From Bernardetia sp. MNP-M8 (GTDB lineage Bacteria > Bacteroidota > Bacteroidia > Cytophagales > Bernardetiaceae), in the NCBI RefSeq assembly GCF_037126285.1, contig NZ_CP147012.1, forward strand, positions 5,072,001 through 5,136,000: DNA of 64,000 bases, read 5' to 3'. A program made the position numbers and the translations under genes. Shown piece by piece: positions 26,958 through 36,416 of the stretch (position 1 is its first letter; every line of letters starts with the position of its first letter). The notes below the pieces were generated by a model that was given only the letters and a program-made list of their open reading frames with translations, did no database searches and was not told the origin of the DNA.

Positions 26958-27794
26958 CTATAAATTCTCTAATAATTTCAAAACAGCAATGAAGTAAAGA
27001 TAAATTACTACTTCTGCAATCTGCTGAGTAGCTCCTAAACAGTCACCTGTGTATCCACCAATCCATTTTTTGAAATAATAACCTAGATAGAGTTTGAGTG
27101 CAAAAAGTGGCGCAATGACAAGCGCACCAACTGCCCAAGGAGAAAAGAGAAAAATGGGTAAAAATCCAAAAACAGAACTTACTATAATTTCAGTAGCAGA
27201 AAGTTGTTTTGCAATCGGTTTTACTTTACTAGACAAATCCTCACGAGCATATTGGTGTGTATACACAAAAGTAAGAGCTGTAAAACGACTCAAACTATGT
27301 CCTATAAAAAAAACTATCCAAAAAGAATTTAGTGAACTAGCAGCCATAAACTCAAAAAGTGTCAGAAGAGCTGTATATTTCAAAAATAACAAAAGAGCTG
27401 TTCCAATCATTCCATATGCTCCAATCCTAGAATCTTTCATTATTTCTAGTATTTTTAGTTTTTCCCAACCTCCTCCAAAACCATCACAGACATCAGCAAA
27501 ACCATCTTCATGAAATGCTCCAGTCAGCAAAACAGTAGCAATCATACTCAATATAAGAGCTACATAATGAGAAAATAAAAATTCACTTCCCCAAAAAACA
27601 AGTGCAGCCATTCCACCCACTAACCAACCAATAAAAGGAAAATAAATAGATGATTTATTTAGCTGTTCATCGCTATAACCTACCCATTTTGGAACAGGAA
27701 TACGTGTATAAAACATCAAAGCAGTCAAAAACAAACGTAACTGATAATGAAGAAGAGGAAGTAGAGATTGGAAATTAGGTAGATAAAATTTCAT
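26958..27794 (-). CDS. cobS: Adenosylcobinamide-GDP ribazoletransferase (cobalamin synthase)
   Basis: A 278-residue polytopic membrane protein. Motifs of CobS: ALMFYTRIPVPKW near the N-terminus, GAFHEDGFADVCDGFGGG with the metal-binding acidic residues, ILEIMKDSRIGAYG, and a final GGYTGDCLGATQQIAE. It joins adenosylcobinamide-GDP to alpha-ribazole in the last step of B12 assembly. No other cob gene is adjacent. About seven TM segments. Confidence 0.93.
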   Translation of the reverse strand: MKFYLPNFQSLLPLLHYQLRLFLTALMFYTRIPVPKWVGYSDEQLNKSSIYFPFIGWLVGGMAALVFWGSEFLFSHYVALILSMIATVLLTGAFHEDGFADVCDGFGGGWEKLKILEIMKDSRIGAYGMIGTALLLFLKYTALLTLFEFMAASSLNSFWIVFFIGHSLSRFTALTFVYTHQYAREDLSSKVKPIAKQLSATEIIVSSVFGFLPIFLFSPWAVGALVIAPLFALKLYLGYYFKKWIGGYTGDCLGATQQIAEVVIYLYFIAVLKLLENL

Positions 27795-28040
27795 AAAATA
27801 AAATTAGAAATCAGATTTTAGAAGTTAGAAAGCAAAAACAAATATATTCAAAATGTATTTCATTCCTCTTTGTTCTCTTCAGACCTTATTTAAAATGCAT
27901 TGAAAAATTCTAAAACTAACCCTAAAAATTCTCTTTCTGTCGAAAATATTCAAATGAGATTAAAAAAACAGTTCGTTTTTTCTTATTTTTACTTTCTTAT
28001 AAACTGACCTAGCAAAAACGATATACACTTTCCGAAAAAT

Positions 28041-29093
28041 ATGGATTTCGAACTTACACCAGAAATAGAAGAAAAAATAAAATTATTAGCTGTCAAATAT
28101 GATTCGATGGGACAAGATTTAGTGTCTTATTTAGATGGTTTGTTGTATGCAAATTATCTGACCTATTGGGATTATATTCACTTGGATACACTTTTGAGTC
28201 TTCAAGACCCAAAAACTGATTTCCCAGACGAGACTATTTTTATTACTTATCATCAAATAACAGAGCTTTATTTTAAGCTCATTCAGCACGAGCTAAACCA
28301 AGTAAGTTGGCTAAAAGATAGCAATGGAAAGGTGTTTTTGGAAAAAATAAGACGTGTAAATCGTTACTTCAGACATTTAGTCAATTCCTTTGAAATAATG
28401 GTGGAAGGAATGGATTACAACGAATTTTTGAAGTTTAGAATGTCTTTGCTTCCTGCTAGTGGTTTTCAATCAGCACAATACCGTCAAATAGAAATCCTAT
28501 GTACTGATTTTCGTTTTTTGGTCGAGACCAGTCAAAGAGATTTATTTGATGAACATTCTCGTATTGAAGAAATGTTTGGTTATGCCTATTGGAAAAGAGG
28601 TGCAATAGAAACAGAATCTGGACACAAAACGCTTACTCTAAGACAATTTGAAAGAAAGTATTCAGAAGATTTATTAAAACTCACTAAACGCTGCCGAACT
28701 CGTAATTTGTGGTTTATTTTTTCTAATCGTCTGCAAGAATCTAATCTAAAAGATAAAATAATAGAAGAACTCCGAACACTTGATGCTCTTGTAAATATAG
28801 ATTGGCGACTTTCTCACTTTCAAGCTGCTGTTCGTTATCTCAATAAAGATACACAAGCCATTTCAGCTACAGGTGGAACAAACTGGCAAAAATACCTTCC
28901 TCCTAGATTTCAAAAACAAGTTTTCTATCCTTCACTTTGGAGTGAGGAAGAATTAGAAAACTGGGGGAAATCGTGGGTGATTCAGCATGTAGGTTCTCGT
29001 ACTCGTGTAACGACTCCATCACCTTCCAAAGACTTTCATTCAGAAGGAAAACCAAATTCTTCTACCAAAAATGAAAATGGCGTAGCTGAGTAA
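28041..29093 (+). CDS. Tryptophan 2,3-dioxygenase family protein
   Basis: A 350-residue, mostly helical protein. It has the family's N-terminal TYWDYIHLDTLLSLQDPK and TYHQITELYFKLIQHEL (haem-pocket His), GFQSAQYRQIEI, and DWRLSHFQAAVRYL followed by SATGGTNWQKYLPPR, which matches the proximal His and the GTGG(S/T) loop of tryptophan dioxygenase. The enzyme opens the indole ring of L-tryptophan to N-formylkynurenine. The wording departs from classic KynA (HQ-ELWFK here is HQITELYFK), so a relaxed substrate range is possible. The last about 25 residues are polar and unlikely to be structured. No other kyn gene nearby. Confidence 0.85.
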   Translation: MDFELTPEIEEKIKLLAVKYDSMGQDLVSYLDGLLYANYLTYWDYIHLDTLLSLQDPKTDFPDETIFITYHQITELYFKLIQHELNQVSWLKDSNGKVFLEKIRRVNRYFRHLVNSFEIMVEGMDYNEFLKFRMSLLPASGFQSAQYRQIEILCTDFRFLVETSQRDLFDEHSRIEEMFGYAYWKRGAIETESGHKTLTLRQFERKYSEDLLKLTKRCRTRNLWFIFSNRLQESNLKDKIIEELRTLDALVNIDWRLSHFQAAVRYLNKDTQAISATGGTNWQKYLPPRFQKQVFYPSLWSEEELENWGKSWVIQHVGSRTRVTTPSPSKDFHSEGKPNSSTKNENGVAE

Positions 29094-29160
29094 AAAAATA
29101 GAATTACATCTTTTTATAAAAAAACGGATTTGGAATTAGTAACCTAAAAAATATTTTTGT

Positions 29161-29168
29161 TACCTTTG
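29161..29168 (+). promoter_or_regulatory. Probable -7 promoter element for the TPR gene
   Basis: TACCTTTG fits TAnnTTTG. The -33 region has only TTA at the expected distance, so this is a weaker match than the others. Confidence 0.4.
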
Positions 29169-29243
29169 CAGCCTAAAATTTTATTCAAAAAGAGTAAATA
29201 TTTTGAAATAATAAAGAAATAACAAACGAATTTTTGTTCTTTA

Positions 29244-29276
29244 AAACCCTTAGGGTATTAAAGACCCTTAGGGTTT
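29244..29276. repeat. Palindromic repeat family F
   Basis: AAACCCTTAGGGT then ATTAAAG then ACCCTTAGGGTTT. The arms pair over 12 bp with one mismatch. It lies in the leader of the TPR gene, 24 bp before its ATG, so it may affect its translation. Confidence 0.7.
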
Positions 29277-29299
29277 ATAAAATCAAACATAAAATCAAA

Positions 29300-30085
29300 A
29301 TGGCAAAAACAACAGACAAAAAAACAGTAAAAGCGCAAGCTAAAGCAGGAGAAAAAACTGAAGTTCAGGATATAAACCCAGATATTGAAGCTGGAACAGA
29401 ACAGTTTTACCAAGCTGTAGAAGCTGACCGTTTGCAACAAAGTATCTTAGAAGTAAGCGAAAACAAAGGATTAAGAACTGGTGTTTTTATAGCTTTAGGT
29501 GCAATTACTCTCGTCATAGTGGGTATTTTTGTTTATCAATTTTATGTAGAGAAAAAAGAAACAGAGGCTCAAAAAGAACTTTTTGCAGCTCAATTTTACT
29601 TTGAAAATGACTCACTAAATACAGCTCTTAAAGGTGATGCAACTACAACAGTAGGTACTGAGAAAATTGCTGATGAGTATTCTATGACTAAAGCTGGTGA
29701 TTTAGCTGCTTTTTATTCAGGAACAGCCTTATTAAAAGAAGGAAAATTCAATGAAGCTATTGAAAGTTTAAAACAGTTTGATGCTGATGACTATTTAGTT
29801 CAGGCAAGAGCATATTCTTTAATAGGAGATGCTTATATGGAACTTGATAAGTTAGACGATGCAGTTACTTATTACAAAAAAGCTTCAAATCATTCTCCAA
29901 ACGACTTTTTTACACCAGAATATTTGATGAAATTAGCTTTAGCTTACGAACTCAAAAATGATTATTCGATGGCTATACAGGCTTACGAAACAATTATTGA
30001 GCAACATAAAAAATCTGATATGGTAAGCAAAGCAAAAAGAGCTTTAGGTCGTGCAGAAAGCATGAAAGGTAAAAAAGCAGCTTAG
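29300..30085 (+). CDS. TPR protein with one membrane anchor
   Basis: 261 residues from ATG 29300. A start at 29234 would read through the palindrome and give an unlikely N-terminus, so I reject it. A cytoplasmic segment of about 45 residues precedes a TM helix at about 58-80 (GVFIALGAITLVIVGIFVYQFY). The rest is helical with TPR-like repeats: AAFYSGTALLKEGKFNEAIESL, AYSLIGDAYMELDKLDDAVTYYKKA and LALAYELKNDYSMAIQAYETII. The layout is that of YfgM-type periplasmic chaperone-associated TPR proteins. Its function in this organism is unknown. Confidence 0.78.
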   Translation: MAKTTDKKTVKAQAKAGEKTEVQDINPDIEAGTEQFYQAVEADRLQQSILEVSENKGLRTGVFIALGAITLVIVGIFVYQFYVEKKETEAQKELFAAQFYFENDSLNTALKGDATTTVGTEKIADEYSMTKAGDLAAFYSGTALLKEGKFNEAIESLKQFDADDYLVQARAYSLIGDAYMELDKLDDAVTYYKKASNHSPNDFFTPEYLMKLALAYELKNDYSMAIQAYETIIEQHKKSDMVSKAKRALGRAESMKGKKAA

Positions 30086-30212
30086 GAATGATAAATTATT
30101 AATTGTGAATGATAAATGAATACAAACACAATTACAAATTATACAACTAGTAATTTATTTAATTTCAATTCCTTAGTACAGTGTAACATAAGTTTATTTG
30201 CATTTTACTATC

Positions 30213-30230
30213 GTTGGTGGGGACACCAAC
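30213..30230. repeat. Palindromic repeat family C
   Basis: GTTGGTGGGGACACCAAC followed by AATGG, as at 16061. Confidence 0.8.
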
Positions 30231-30250
30231 AATGGTAAAATTATAAATTG

Positions 30251-30270
30251 AACAGGGTTTTAACCCTGTT
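30251..30270. repeat. Palindromic repeat family B, copy 1
   Basis: AACAGGGTTTTAACCCTGTT. A 13-bp spacer separates it from a decayed family A copy (CACGATTTTAATTGTG, 30283-30298). Other family B copies are at 54874, 54965 and 57513. Confidence 0.8.
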
Positions 30271-30282
30271 TTACGCAAAATA

Positions 30283-30298
30283 CACGATTTTAATTGTG
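30283..30298. repeat. Palindromic repeat family A, decayed copy
   Basis: CACGATTTTAATTGTG, the family A core with one changed base, 28 kb from the transposase. Confidence 0.55.
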
Positions 30299-30305
30299 AC
30301 ATAAC

Positions 30306-30341
30306 AAACTCCTTTTAATAAAATTAGAAGGAGTTTTTTTG
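30306..30341 (+). terminator. Intrinsic terminator after the TPR gene
   Basis: A 9-bp stem AAACTCCTT/AAGGAGTTT with a loop of 13 nt and a run of seven T. Confidence 0.75.
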
Positions 30342-30373
30342 AGCTTAGTAAATACAATAGAAAATAATAATCA

Positions 30374-31525
30374 ATGAATATTTTTAAAGACTTAAAAGTT
30401 ATAGAATTGGCAAGTGTTTTGGCTGCTCCTTCGGTTGGGCAATTTTTTGCTGAATGTGGAGCAACAGTTATAAAAATAGAAAATCCTTTGACTTCTGGAG
30501 ATGTTACACGTTCTTGGAAACTTCCTTCTGAAAACTCTTCAAATAGCGTATCAGCTTATTTTTCGTCTATTAATTGGGGTAAAACATCACTTGCTCTCAA
30601 TATTTATGATGATGAAGATAAAAAAAAATTATATCAAGAGATAAAAGATGCTGATATTGTTTTGGCGAGTTATAAAAAAGGAGATGCCGAAAAATTAGGA
30701 GTAGATTATCAAACACTCAAAAAAATTAATCCAACACTTATTTACGGACATATTACAGGGTATGGAATAGAAAGTTCTAAGGTAGGTTATGATGCGCTTA
30801 TTCAAGCAGAGACAGGTTTTGTATTTATGAATGGTGAAAAACAAGAAGTAAATAAAGATACAACCACAACAAGACAAAAAATAGAAGGAACAAAAATGCC
30901 TGTTGCCTTAGTCGATATCTTGGCAGCACACCAACTCAAAGAAGGGTTGTTAGTGGCTCTTCTAAAAAGAGAACAAGAAGGAAAAAGTAATTTTGAAGGA
31001 AGTTATGTAACTGTTTCTCTTTACGAATCTGCACTTTCATCATTAGCCAACCAAGCTACAAATTGGCTCAATGCAGGTCATTCTCCTCAAAAAATGGGGA
31101 GTGAACACCCAAATATTTTTCCGTATGGAACAATTTTTCAGACCAAAACAGATAGTCTAATGTTGGTTGTAGGAAGTGATAAACAATTCTCTGTTTTGTG
31201 TGAAATATTAAATATTGATTCTATTTCAAAAGATGAACGTTTCAAAACGAATGCAAACCGAGTTAGAAATAGAGAGATGTTACGTCCTATTTTAGAAAAA
31301 GCATTTTTAGAGACAGAGAGTAAAGAAATTTTACATATTTTAGAACAAAACAATGTTCCTGCTGGAAGTGTAAATGATATTCCAAAGGCTTTTGAAAATG
31401 AAGCCGCTCAAAATCTACTTTTTGAAGATAAAGAAACAGGACTAAGAGGTGTAAAAAACTTTATTGCTCGTTTTGATAATCAAAATCATAATTTAGATTT
31501 GAGTGCACCACCCAAATTCGATTAA
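30374..31525 (+). CDS. CaiB/BaiF family (class III) CoA transferase
   Basis: A 383-residue protein with the family N-terminus LKVIELASVLAAPSVGQFFAECGATVIKIE, then WGKTSLALN, DIVLASYKKGDAEKLGVDYQTLKKINPTLIYGHITGYG, and a C-terminal NNVPAGSVNDI. Class III transferases move CoA between acids such as carnitine, formyl or 2-hydroxy acids; the substrate cannot be told from sequence. The catalytic Asp should lie in the first third, probably in the MPVALVDILAAH stretch (LVD). Stands alone. Confidence 0.88.
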   Translation: MNIFKDLKVIELASVLAAPSVGQFFAECGATVIKIENPLTSGDVTRSWKLPSENSSNSVSAYFSSINWGKTSLALNIYDDEDKKKLYQEIKDADIVLASYKKGDAEKLGVDYQTLKKINPTLIYGHITGYGIESSKVGYDALIQAETGFVFMNGEKQEVNKDTTTTRQKIEGTKMPVALVDILAAHQLKEGLLVALLKREQEGKSNFEGSYVTVSLYESALSSLANQATNWLNAGHSPQKMGSEHPNIFPYGTIFQTKTDSLMLVVGSDKQFSVLCEILNIDSISKDERFKTNANRVRNREMLRPILEKAFLETESKEILHILEQNNVPAGSVNDIPKAFENEAAQNLLFEDKETGLRGVKNFIARFDNQNHNLDLSAPPKFD

Positions 31526-31828
31526 ATATGTAGTTAGTTTTTATCCAATCTGTTTATATTTAATAGAATAAAATCTTTTTTTTTAGAAAAAAGTTAAACT
31601 ATATCGCTTACTTTGTAAAAATATAGCTACGATTTGAGTTTTCTGTCATTGATTGTGCCAAAAATCACATAAAGTTTATTTTTATGAAAATAGAGTATCT
31701 TTTGGCAATAGTTTTTCGTAGCTTGCAACAATTTGTAATCCTATTTTAATTATGGTATAGTTCTATTTTTTATTGAATAGTAGAATTAGTAAAAGCCATT
31801 AATAAAACCTTTTCTTTCTGTTAGTTAT
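31526..31828. other. Intergenic region before the SpoIIE-type phosphatase gene
   Basis: 303 bp, about three quarters A+T. No gene and no convincing promoter or repeat was seen, apart from a weak TTACTTTG at about 31610. Confidence 0.5.
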
Positions 31829-33916
31829 ATGAATTTTGCTCTGCCTCAAAAAGGCTATAAAACAATATTGTTATTCCTTACGATGCTCTCGTGGGTTCTA
31901 TTGACTGCTTATGGTATGATAGAACAATATTTGTTAGTGCAAGGCTATCAAGAAATTCAGCAAAACCTACCTATTTGGATTAAAGGACTTTTGTTCAATA
32001 CTTTTCTTCTGTGTGCATTTTTTACTATTCGCAGGATTGATGTTCAGAAAGATGACAACGAAGATTTTTATGGCTTTCTTTGGAAAGCATTTGGTTCAAG
32101 TATTGTTTCTGTTGCACTTTCTTTGATGCTAAATGTATTCATTAGTGTAGCATCCAACTATCTTTTGGAGCATACAATGCTTTATAACTTCATTTATCAC
32201 GTAGATTTTGGGCTTTTTGTAGGCTTTTTACTGACAGCTTATCATAAATGGAAACACCTGATAACCTATCAGGCTAACAAATTTATGCGTACTTTGATGA
32301 AGAGTTTTGAATATACACTTTTCATAACCCTCTTCTTTCACTTTTTTGGCTTCCAATTTTTTTCTCCTTATTCTCAAATTATCCTGCTATTTTTGATATT
32401 GATGGCGTTTGTTTTGTCTGTCAATATTCGTTGGGTTGCCTATTTAGATTTTAATCAAAAGATTCGCTCTATTTTATTACTGTTGGTTATTCTAGGAGTT
32501 CAGATTTATTTTCTATTTGAATTTTTGCGTTATTATGATATTGCACAACTTCAAACGGAATCTCAACCTATTCGGAATTTAGTAATTGATTTACAAAAAT
32601 CCGTTTTCTTTATGGCTACCTTTATTTTTACAGGAATATACTCGGTTACAAGCGCACTTCTTCTACTTTTCAATCTTCCTACTTCTTCGGTTTTTGAGAA
32701 AAAAATTGGAGAACTAGCTAGTTTTCAGAAACTTTCCGAATCTCTTTTAAGTGGAGATAATGAAAAAGAAGTTTATAAAGTTTTGTTAGAAAGTGCTATT
32801 CAAACACTTCATGCAGATGCTGCGTGGTTAGAAATATGGAACTCTCAACGAGATTTTATCACAAAAGACATTTCAAATAGTGAAGCCGTAAAACTCAAAA
32901 AAGTAATTTATGAAAGAGGATTAGATAGAAGTAAGCCTAGAAAATATTCAGCTATGCAGCTCTTTGAAAGAGAATATGAAGACCAAACTTATCAATCTGT
33001 TTTGTCTTTACCTTTGATTGCTAACAAAAGCTATTTGGGTTCGCTTGTTTTGCTAAAAGAAGTCGATAATGCTTTTGATAATGTAGTCATGACAACACTT
33101 ACATCCTTTGTAACACAGGCAAGTTTGGCTATTTATAATTTTAGACTAATCACAACAGCAGTAGAAACACAACGTTATCAGAATGAATTAAAGATTGCTC
33201 ATAGGGTACAGGAAAGTCTTTTACCTAATATTATTGATGTAGATAATCAGTTTGAAATTTGTGTAAAAGCGGGTTCTGCTGACGAAGTAGGTGGAGATTA
33301 TTATGATTACTTTCAAGTTGCTCCCCATCGTTTTGCTGTTATTATTGCAGATGTGGCAGGAAATGGAACTTCGGCTGCCTTTTATATGGCACAAATGAAG
33401 GGTATTTTTCATAGTTTGGTGCGCTTAGATTTAAGTCCTGACTTATTTATGGAGTATGCCAACAATGCGCTTAGTTCGTGTTTAGAAGCTCGTCTTTTTA
33501 TTACAGCTACTTATTTGATTATCGATACTGAAAAGCGTAAAATTTATTCTTCTCGTGCTGGTCATTGTCCAACTTTATATTATAATGCAAGAGAAGAAAA
33601 GTCTGACTTTTTAGAAGAAAAAGGAATTGGTCTGGGAATCATTCGAAATGGCACTTATGGAAAACATACCCAAGTTTCTATTTTTGATTATGAAGAAGGA
33701 GATATATTTTTTCTTTATACAGATGGAATAAATGAAGCTCGTCACCCAGTTTCAAAGGAAGAGTATGGGTATGATAGAATCAAAAACTTTGTAGAAGAAA
33801 ATGCTCATTGTAGCGTTTCTCAAATAGCTGAATTAATTATTGATGATATTTATCAATTTATAGAAGGAGATGATTTGAGAGATGATTATACTGTTATGGT
33901 GATGCGTTTTGACTAA
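31829..33916 (+). CDS. Membrane-bound SpoIIE/RsbU-type PP2C phosphatase with GAF domain
   Basis: A 695-residue protein: about eight TM segments (to about 280), a GAF-like domain (about 295-445), a linker helix (KIAHRVQESLLPNI) and a SpoIIE/PP2C domain from about 480. The catalytic acidic pairs are in DEVGGDYYDYF, IIADVAGNGTSAAF, and FFLYTDGINEARH/DDYTVMVM. Such enzymes dephosphorylate STAS anti-anti-sigma factors. The RsbW-like kinase and STAS gene at 50979-51783 are good candidate partners but lie about 17 kb away. The membrane part would be the sensor. Confidence 0.88.
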   Translation: MNFALPQKGYKTILLFLTMLSWVLLTAYGMIEQYLLVQGYQEIQQNLPIWIKGLLFNTFLLCAFFTIRRIDVQKDDNEDFYGFLWKAFGSSIVSVALSLMLNVFISVASNYLLEHTMLYNFIYHVDFGLFVGFLLTAYHKWKHLITYQANKFMRTLMKSFEYTLFITLFFHFFGFQFFSPYSQIILLFLILMAFVLSVNIRWVAYLDFNQKIRSILLLLVILGVQIYFLFEFLRYYDIAQLQTESQPIRNLVIDLQKSVFFMATFIFTGIYSVTSALLLLFNLPTSSVFEKKIGELASFQKLSESLLSGDNEKEVYKVLLESAIQTLHADAAWLEIWNSQRDFITKDISNSEAVKLKKVIYERGLDRSKPRKYSAMQLFEREYEDQTYQSVLSLPLIANKSYLGSLVLLKEVDNAFDNVVMTTLTSFVTQASLAIYNFRLITTAVETQRYQNELKIAHRVQESLLPNIIDVDNQFEICVKAGSADEVGGDYYDYFQVAPHRFAVIIADVAGNGTSAAFYMAQMKGIFHSLVRLDLSPDLFMEYANNALSSCLEARLFITATYLIIDTEKRKIYSSRAGHCPTLYYNAREEKSDFLEEKGIGLGIIRNGTYGKHTQVSIFDYEEGDIFFLYTDGINEARHPVSKEEYGYDRIKNFVEENAHCSVSQIAELIIDDIYQFIEGDDLRDDYTVMVMRFD

Positions 33917-34030
33917 ATACAATTATGAACGATTAATTTTTAGTGATTAATGAATACAAATAAGATATTTAAAGTATTTCAAGATTACTGTTGAACCAAA
34001 AACTGCCGTTGGTTTTAGGATAACAATAAC

Positions 34031-34073
34031 AAAAAAAGGCTTTTAGTTCAATAAGAATTAAAAGCCTTTTTTG
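34031..34073. terminator. Bidirectional terminator between two convergent genes
   Basis: An 18-bp stem containing AAAAGGCTTTTAGTTC, loop AATAA, with A and T runs on opposite sides. Confidence 0.85.
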
Positions 34074-34121
34074 AATTGAATTACATTAATAATTAATTGT
34101 TAAAAATTAATCATTAAAAAA

Positions 34122-34445
34122 CTATATATTTCCTTCTTTAGAACGACGAGCGATAAGTTGAACTACTTTCATAGCCATTTCCATATCTCCGTTTACTTTT
34201 ACTTTTCCAGTCATATAAGCTGCCATTAAGTTCAAAGAACCATCAATCATCTTGTTAGCATTTTCTTCTGAAATCTTAACTGTACAATCTGCATCTTTGT
34301 CTTCATGAGAAACTACATTTGGAACTTGAGTAGCATCGACATAAACAACACCTTCGCCTTTAAGATCAAACTTAACTGATTTTCCTAGTCCACTATCTGT
34401 TCCGACTACTTTTTTTACACGCTCTGTGAAAGATTCTAAGCTCAT
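34122..34445 (-). CDS. SCP2-like sterol/lipid-carrier domain protein
   Basis: A 107-residue single-domain protein. It shows the SCP2 pattern of alternating strands and a C-terminal helix: VKFDLKGEGVVYVDATQVPNVV, DADCTVKISEENANKMIDGSLNLMAAYMTGKVKVNGDMEMAMKVV. The KVKVNGDMxxAxxL end is diagnostic. These small proteins bind fatty-acyl or other lipid ligands; function in Bacteroidota is unclear. Cytoplasmic, no signal. Confidence 0.88.
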   Translation of the reverse strand: MSLESFTERVKKVVGTDSGLGKSVKFDLKGEGVVYVDATQVPNVVSHEDKDADCTVKISEENANKMIDGSLNLMAAYMTGKVKVNGDMEMAMKVVQLIARRSKEGNI

Positions 34446-34645
34446 AGTTTTATTTTACTTTTGGATGTGAGTAATTTAATAATGATTACGATTTTGAAAT
34501 AATAAAATGAATATTCAGTGTAGTTAAATAATTCATTTATTATCTAATACAAAGTTATTTACTTCGGTATTTTTATACTGCAATTTAACACAAAAAACTC
34601 GGCTTGCAGCGTTTTTTATTAAGAATTAAACTAAAAAAATAGTAA

Positions 34646-35557
34646 TTAGTTTTGAAGTTTTCTATATAAATCTGCGTGTGCTGGGTCAAGTTGAAGCAAA
34701 ATTTCAGCAGCTTTGAGTTTTTCATCCTTTTCTGCGTTTGAAAAAAGCTGATAAAGTTCTTCTCCTTTTGCATCAAAGAGTGTTTGAATAAGCAAGGCAT
34801 TTAATCGAATAGCACTTACTTCTTTCCACTTTTTCAATACTTCCATTGTTTTTTTACGAGCTTCTTCTGGTTTTTCTAGCATCACATCAAGCCCTAAACG
34901 ATGATAATCATACAAACCTTTTCTCAAATCTATAAATTGAGGGCTGTTTAAGTTTTCTCCTAACCAATATCTTGAACGAATATCATTATTCTGCCATCCC
35001 GAATTTGCAACTCCTGTACTTTGTGCATTATTAATAATGTTTTGTGCTTTTTCGATATAGGGTGTTCCTCCCAAAGAAGAGAAAGAATCATAGTCTAATG
35101 CTAAAATAACATAAGAATAATAAGCCAACATCAAAGTCAGATTATTATTAGTGGAATTAGGAATATAAATTAAGGGTTCACTAGGTTTGTAAACGAAATC
35201 AAAGTTCTTATCAAAATAATTTAGAATTGGTGAAGTATAAACTGTTCCAAAAACAGGACGATTATATTGAATTTGAGCGTCTCCTGAATAAATTCCTTGA
35301 GAAAGGTCAGTATTTTTATCTAGCGTAATCAAGATATTACATTCTATACGCTCCCATTCTTCATAACGGTCTTCTGTCCATTGTGTCGTATTCATAAACT
35401 TTGTCAGAGCTTTGGTAAGTTGCCCCACAATTTGTTGATTTTGAGCTTCTACACGAGAATCATTAATAATTACATTACAACGAAACTCTTGTGCAAAAAT
35501 TTGGCTTGAAAATGATACAAAGAGAAGACTAAAAACTAAAAAAATATATTTCTTCAT
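34646..35557 (-). CDS. DUF4835-like secreted protein (PorD-like)
   Basis: A 303-residue protein with a signal peptide ending SQIFAQ and then EFRCNVIINDSRVEAQNQQIVGQL. The family pattern is clear: a tandem alpha/beta domain (LTKALTKFMNTTQWTEDRYEEWERIECNILITL), then NRPVFGTVYTSPILNYFDKNFDFVY and a C-terminal helical part ending with AEILLQLDPAHADLYRKL. Such proteins occur in nearly all gliding and type IX-secreting Bacteroidota, and some databases link them to PorD. The role in this organism is inferred. It is upstream of no T9SS gene here. Confidence 0.78.
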   Translation of the reverse strand: MKKYIFLVFSLLFVSFSSQIFAQEFRCNVIINDSRVEAQNQQIVGQLTKALTKFMNTTQWTEDRYEEWERIECNILITLDKNTDLSQGIYSGDAQIQYNRPVFGTVYTSPILNYFDKNFDFVYKPSEPLIYIPNSTNNNLTLMLAYYSYVILALDYDSFSSLGGTPYIEKAQNIINNAQSTGVANSGWQNNDIRSRYWLGENLNSPQFIDLRKGLYDYHRLGLDVMLEKPEEARKKTMEVLKKWKEVSAIRLNALLIQTLFDAKGEELYQLFSNAEKDEKLKAAEILLQLDPAHADLYRKLQN

Positions 35558-35584
35558 TGATGATTATTTTTATAAAATTCAAAA

Positions 35585-35622
35585 AAACGCTATAAAGAAT
35601 TTATAATTTTTCTTTATAGCGT
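35585..35622 (-). terminator. Intrinsic terminator downstream of the thioredoxin-like gene
   Basis: A 14-bp stem AACGCTATAAAGAA with its complement and a 10-nt loop. On the minus strand it is followed by a T run (A run at 35579-35584). Confidence 0.8.
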
Positions 35623-35659
35623 TCAATTTACTAAAAACTTATGATTTGAGAATTATTTT

Positions 35660-36265
35660 TTATAAATACTGATTAATCAAACCTGCAATTACTTGACCTG
35701 AACTAGGACGAGGTGCATCTGGATTAACTACTTTTCCTGTTTTGTCTACTAACATATAACGAGGAATTCCTGAAATTCCATATTTGCTAGAAACAGCTTG
35801 ATTTGCATCAGCAGCAGGATAAAAATGAACTCCTTTAATATCCATTTTATCAATTCCGTTTTTCCATTTATCTTCAGCTCTATCAAAAGAAACATATAAA
35901 AACACTACATCTTTTCCTTCAAACTGACTGTGTAGCTTCTGAGAGCTAGGCATTTCACCACGACAAGGAGGACACCAAGAAGCCCAAAAATCAACATAAA
36001 TAACTTTTCCTTTATATTCTGCTAATACATCTTCAAACATCTTTATACTGCCATCAGCATTAGTTTGACCGACAAAGATTTTTTCAGGTTCTTTGTCTTC
36101 TGTTGTTGTGCTTGTATTAGTAGAAGTATTGGATGTATTTGAAAAGCGATTCTGAGTAGAAGCAGTAGCATTAGAATCATCTGTGGATGCACTAGCTTGT
36201 TTTTTTTCACTAGCACAAGAAGCTGCCGAAGCAATAAGAGCAATAAATAAGATGAATTTTTTCAT
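35660..36265 (-). CDS. TlpA/ResA-like thioredoxin lipoprotein
   Basis: A 201-residue protein. It has a lipoprotein signal with AASC lipobox (Cys17), a Ser/Thr/Asn-rich linker of about 45 residues and a thioredoxin fold. The redox site WASWCPPCRGEMP is at about 97-109, followed by GIPRYMLVDKTGKVV with the cis-Pro. It should reduce or isomerise disulfides in the periplasm, for example in cytochrome maturation. No CcdA-like partner is adjacent. Confidence 0.88.
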   Translation of the reverse strand: MKKFILFIALIASAASCASEKKQASASTDDSNATASTQNRFSNTSNTSTNTSTTTEDKEPEKIFVGQTNADGSIKMFEDVLAEYKGKVIYVDFWASWCPPCRGEMPSSQKLHSQFEGKDVVFLYVSFDRAEDKWKNGIDKMDIKGVHFYPAADANQAVSSKYGISGIPRYMLVDKTGKVVNPDAPRPSSGQVIAGLINQYL

Positions 36266-36416
36266 AATAATTAAAATTAAGTGAGTTTGAATATTTTTTA
36301 TAAAAATTGAAGTTGTATAATCTTTCCTTGAAATTTATTATTGATGTCGCTTGAAACATTAATAATAGAATAGCTTGAATTATTTCAGAATCAGAATAAC
36401 AAAAATACTATTTTTT

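Noticed and set aside
34550-34583. Promoter for the SCP2-like gene on the minus strand (TAACTTTG with TTG)
   Set aside because: The gap is 23 bp, outside the usual 19-21, so not listed as a feature.
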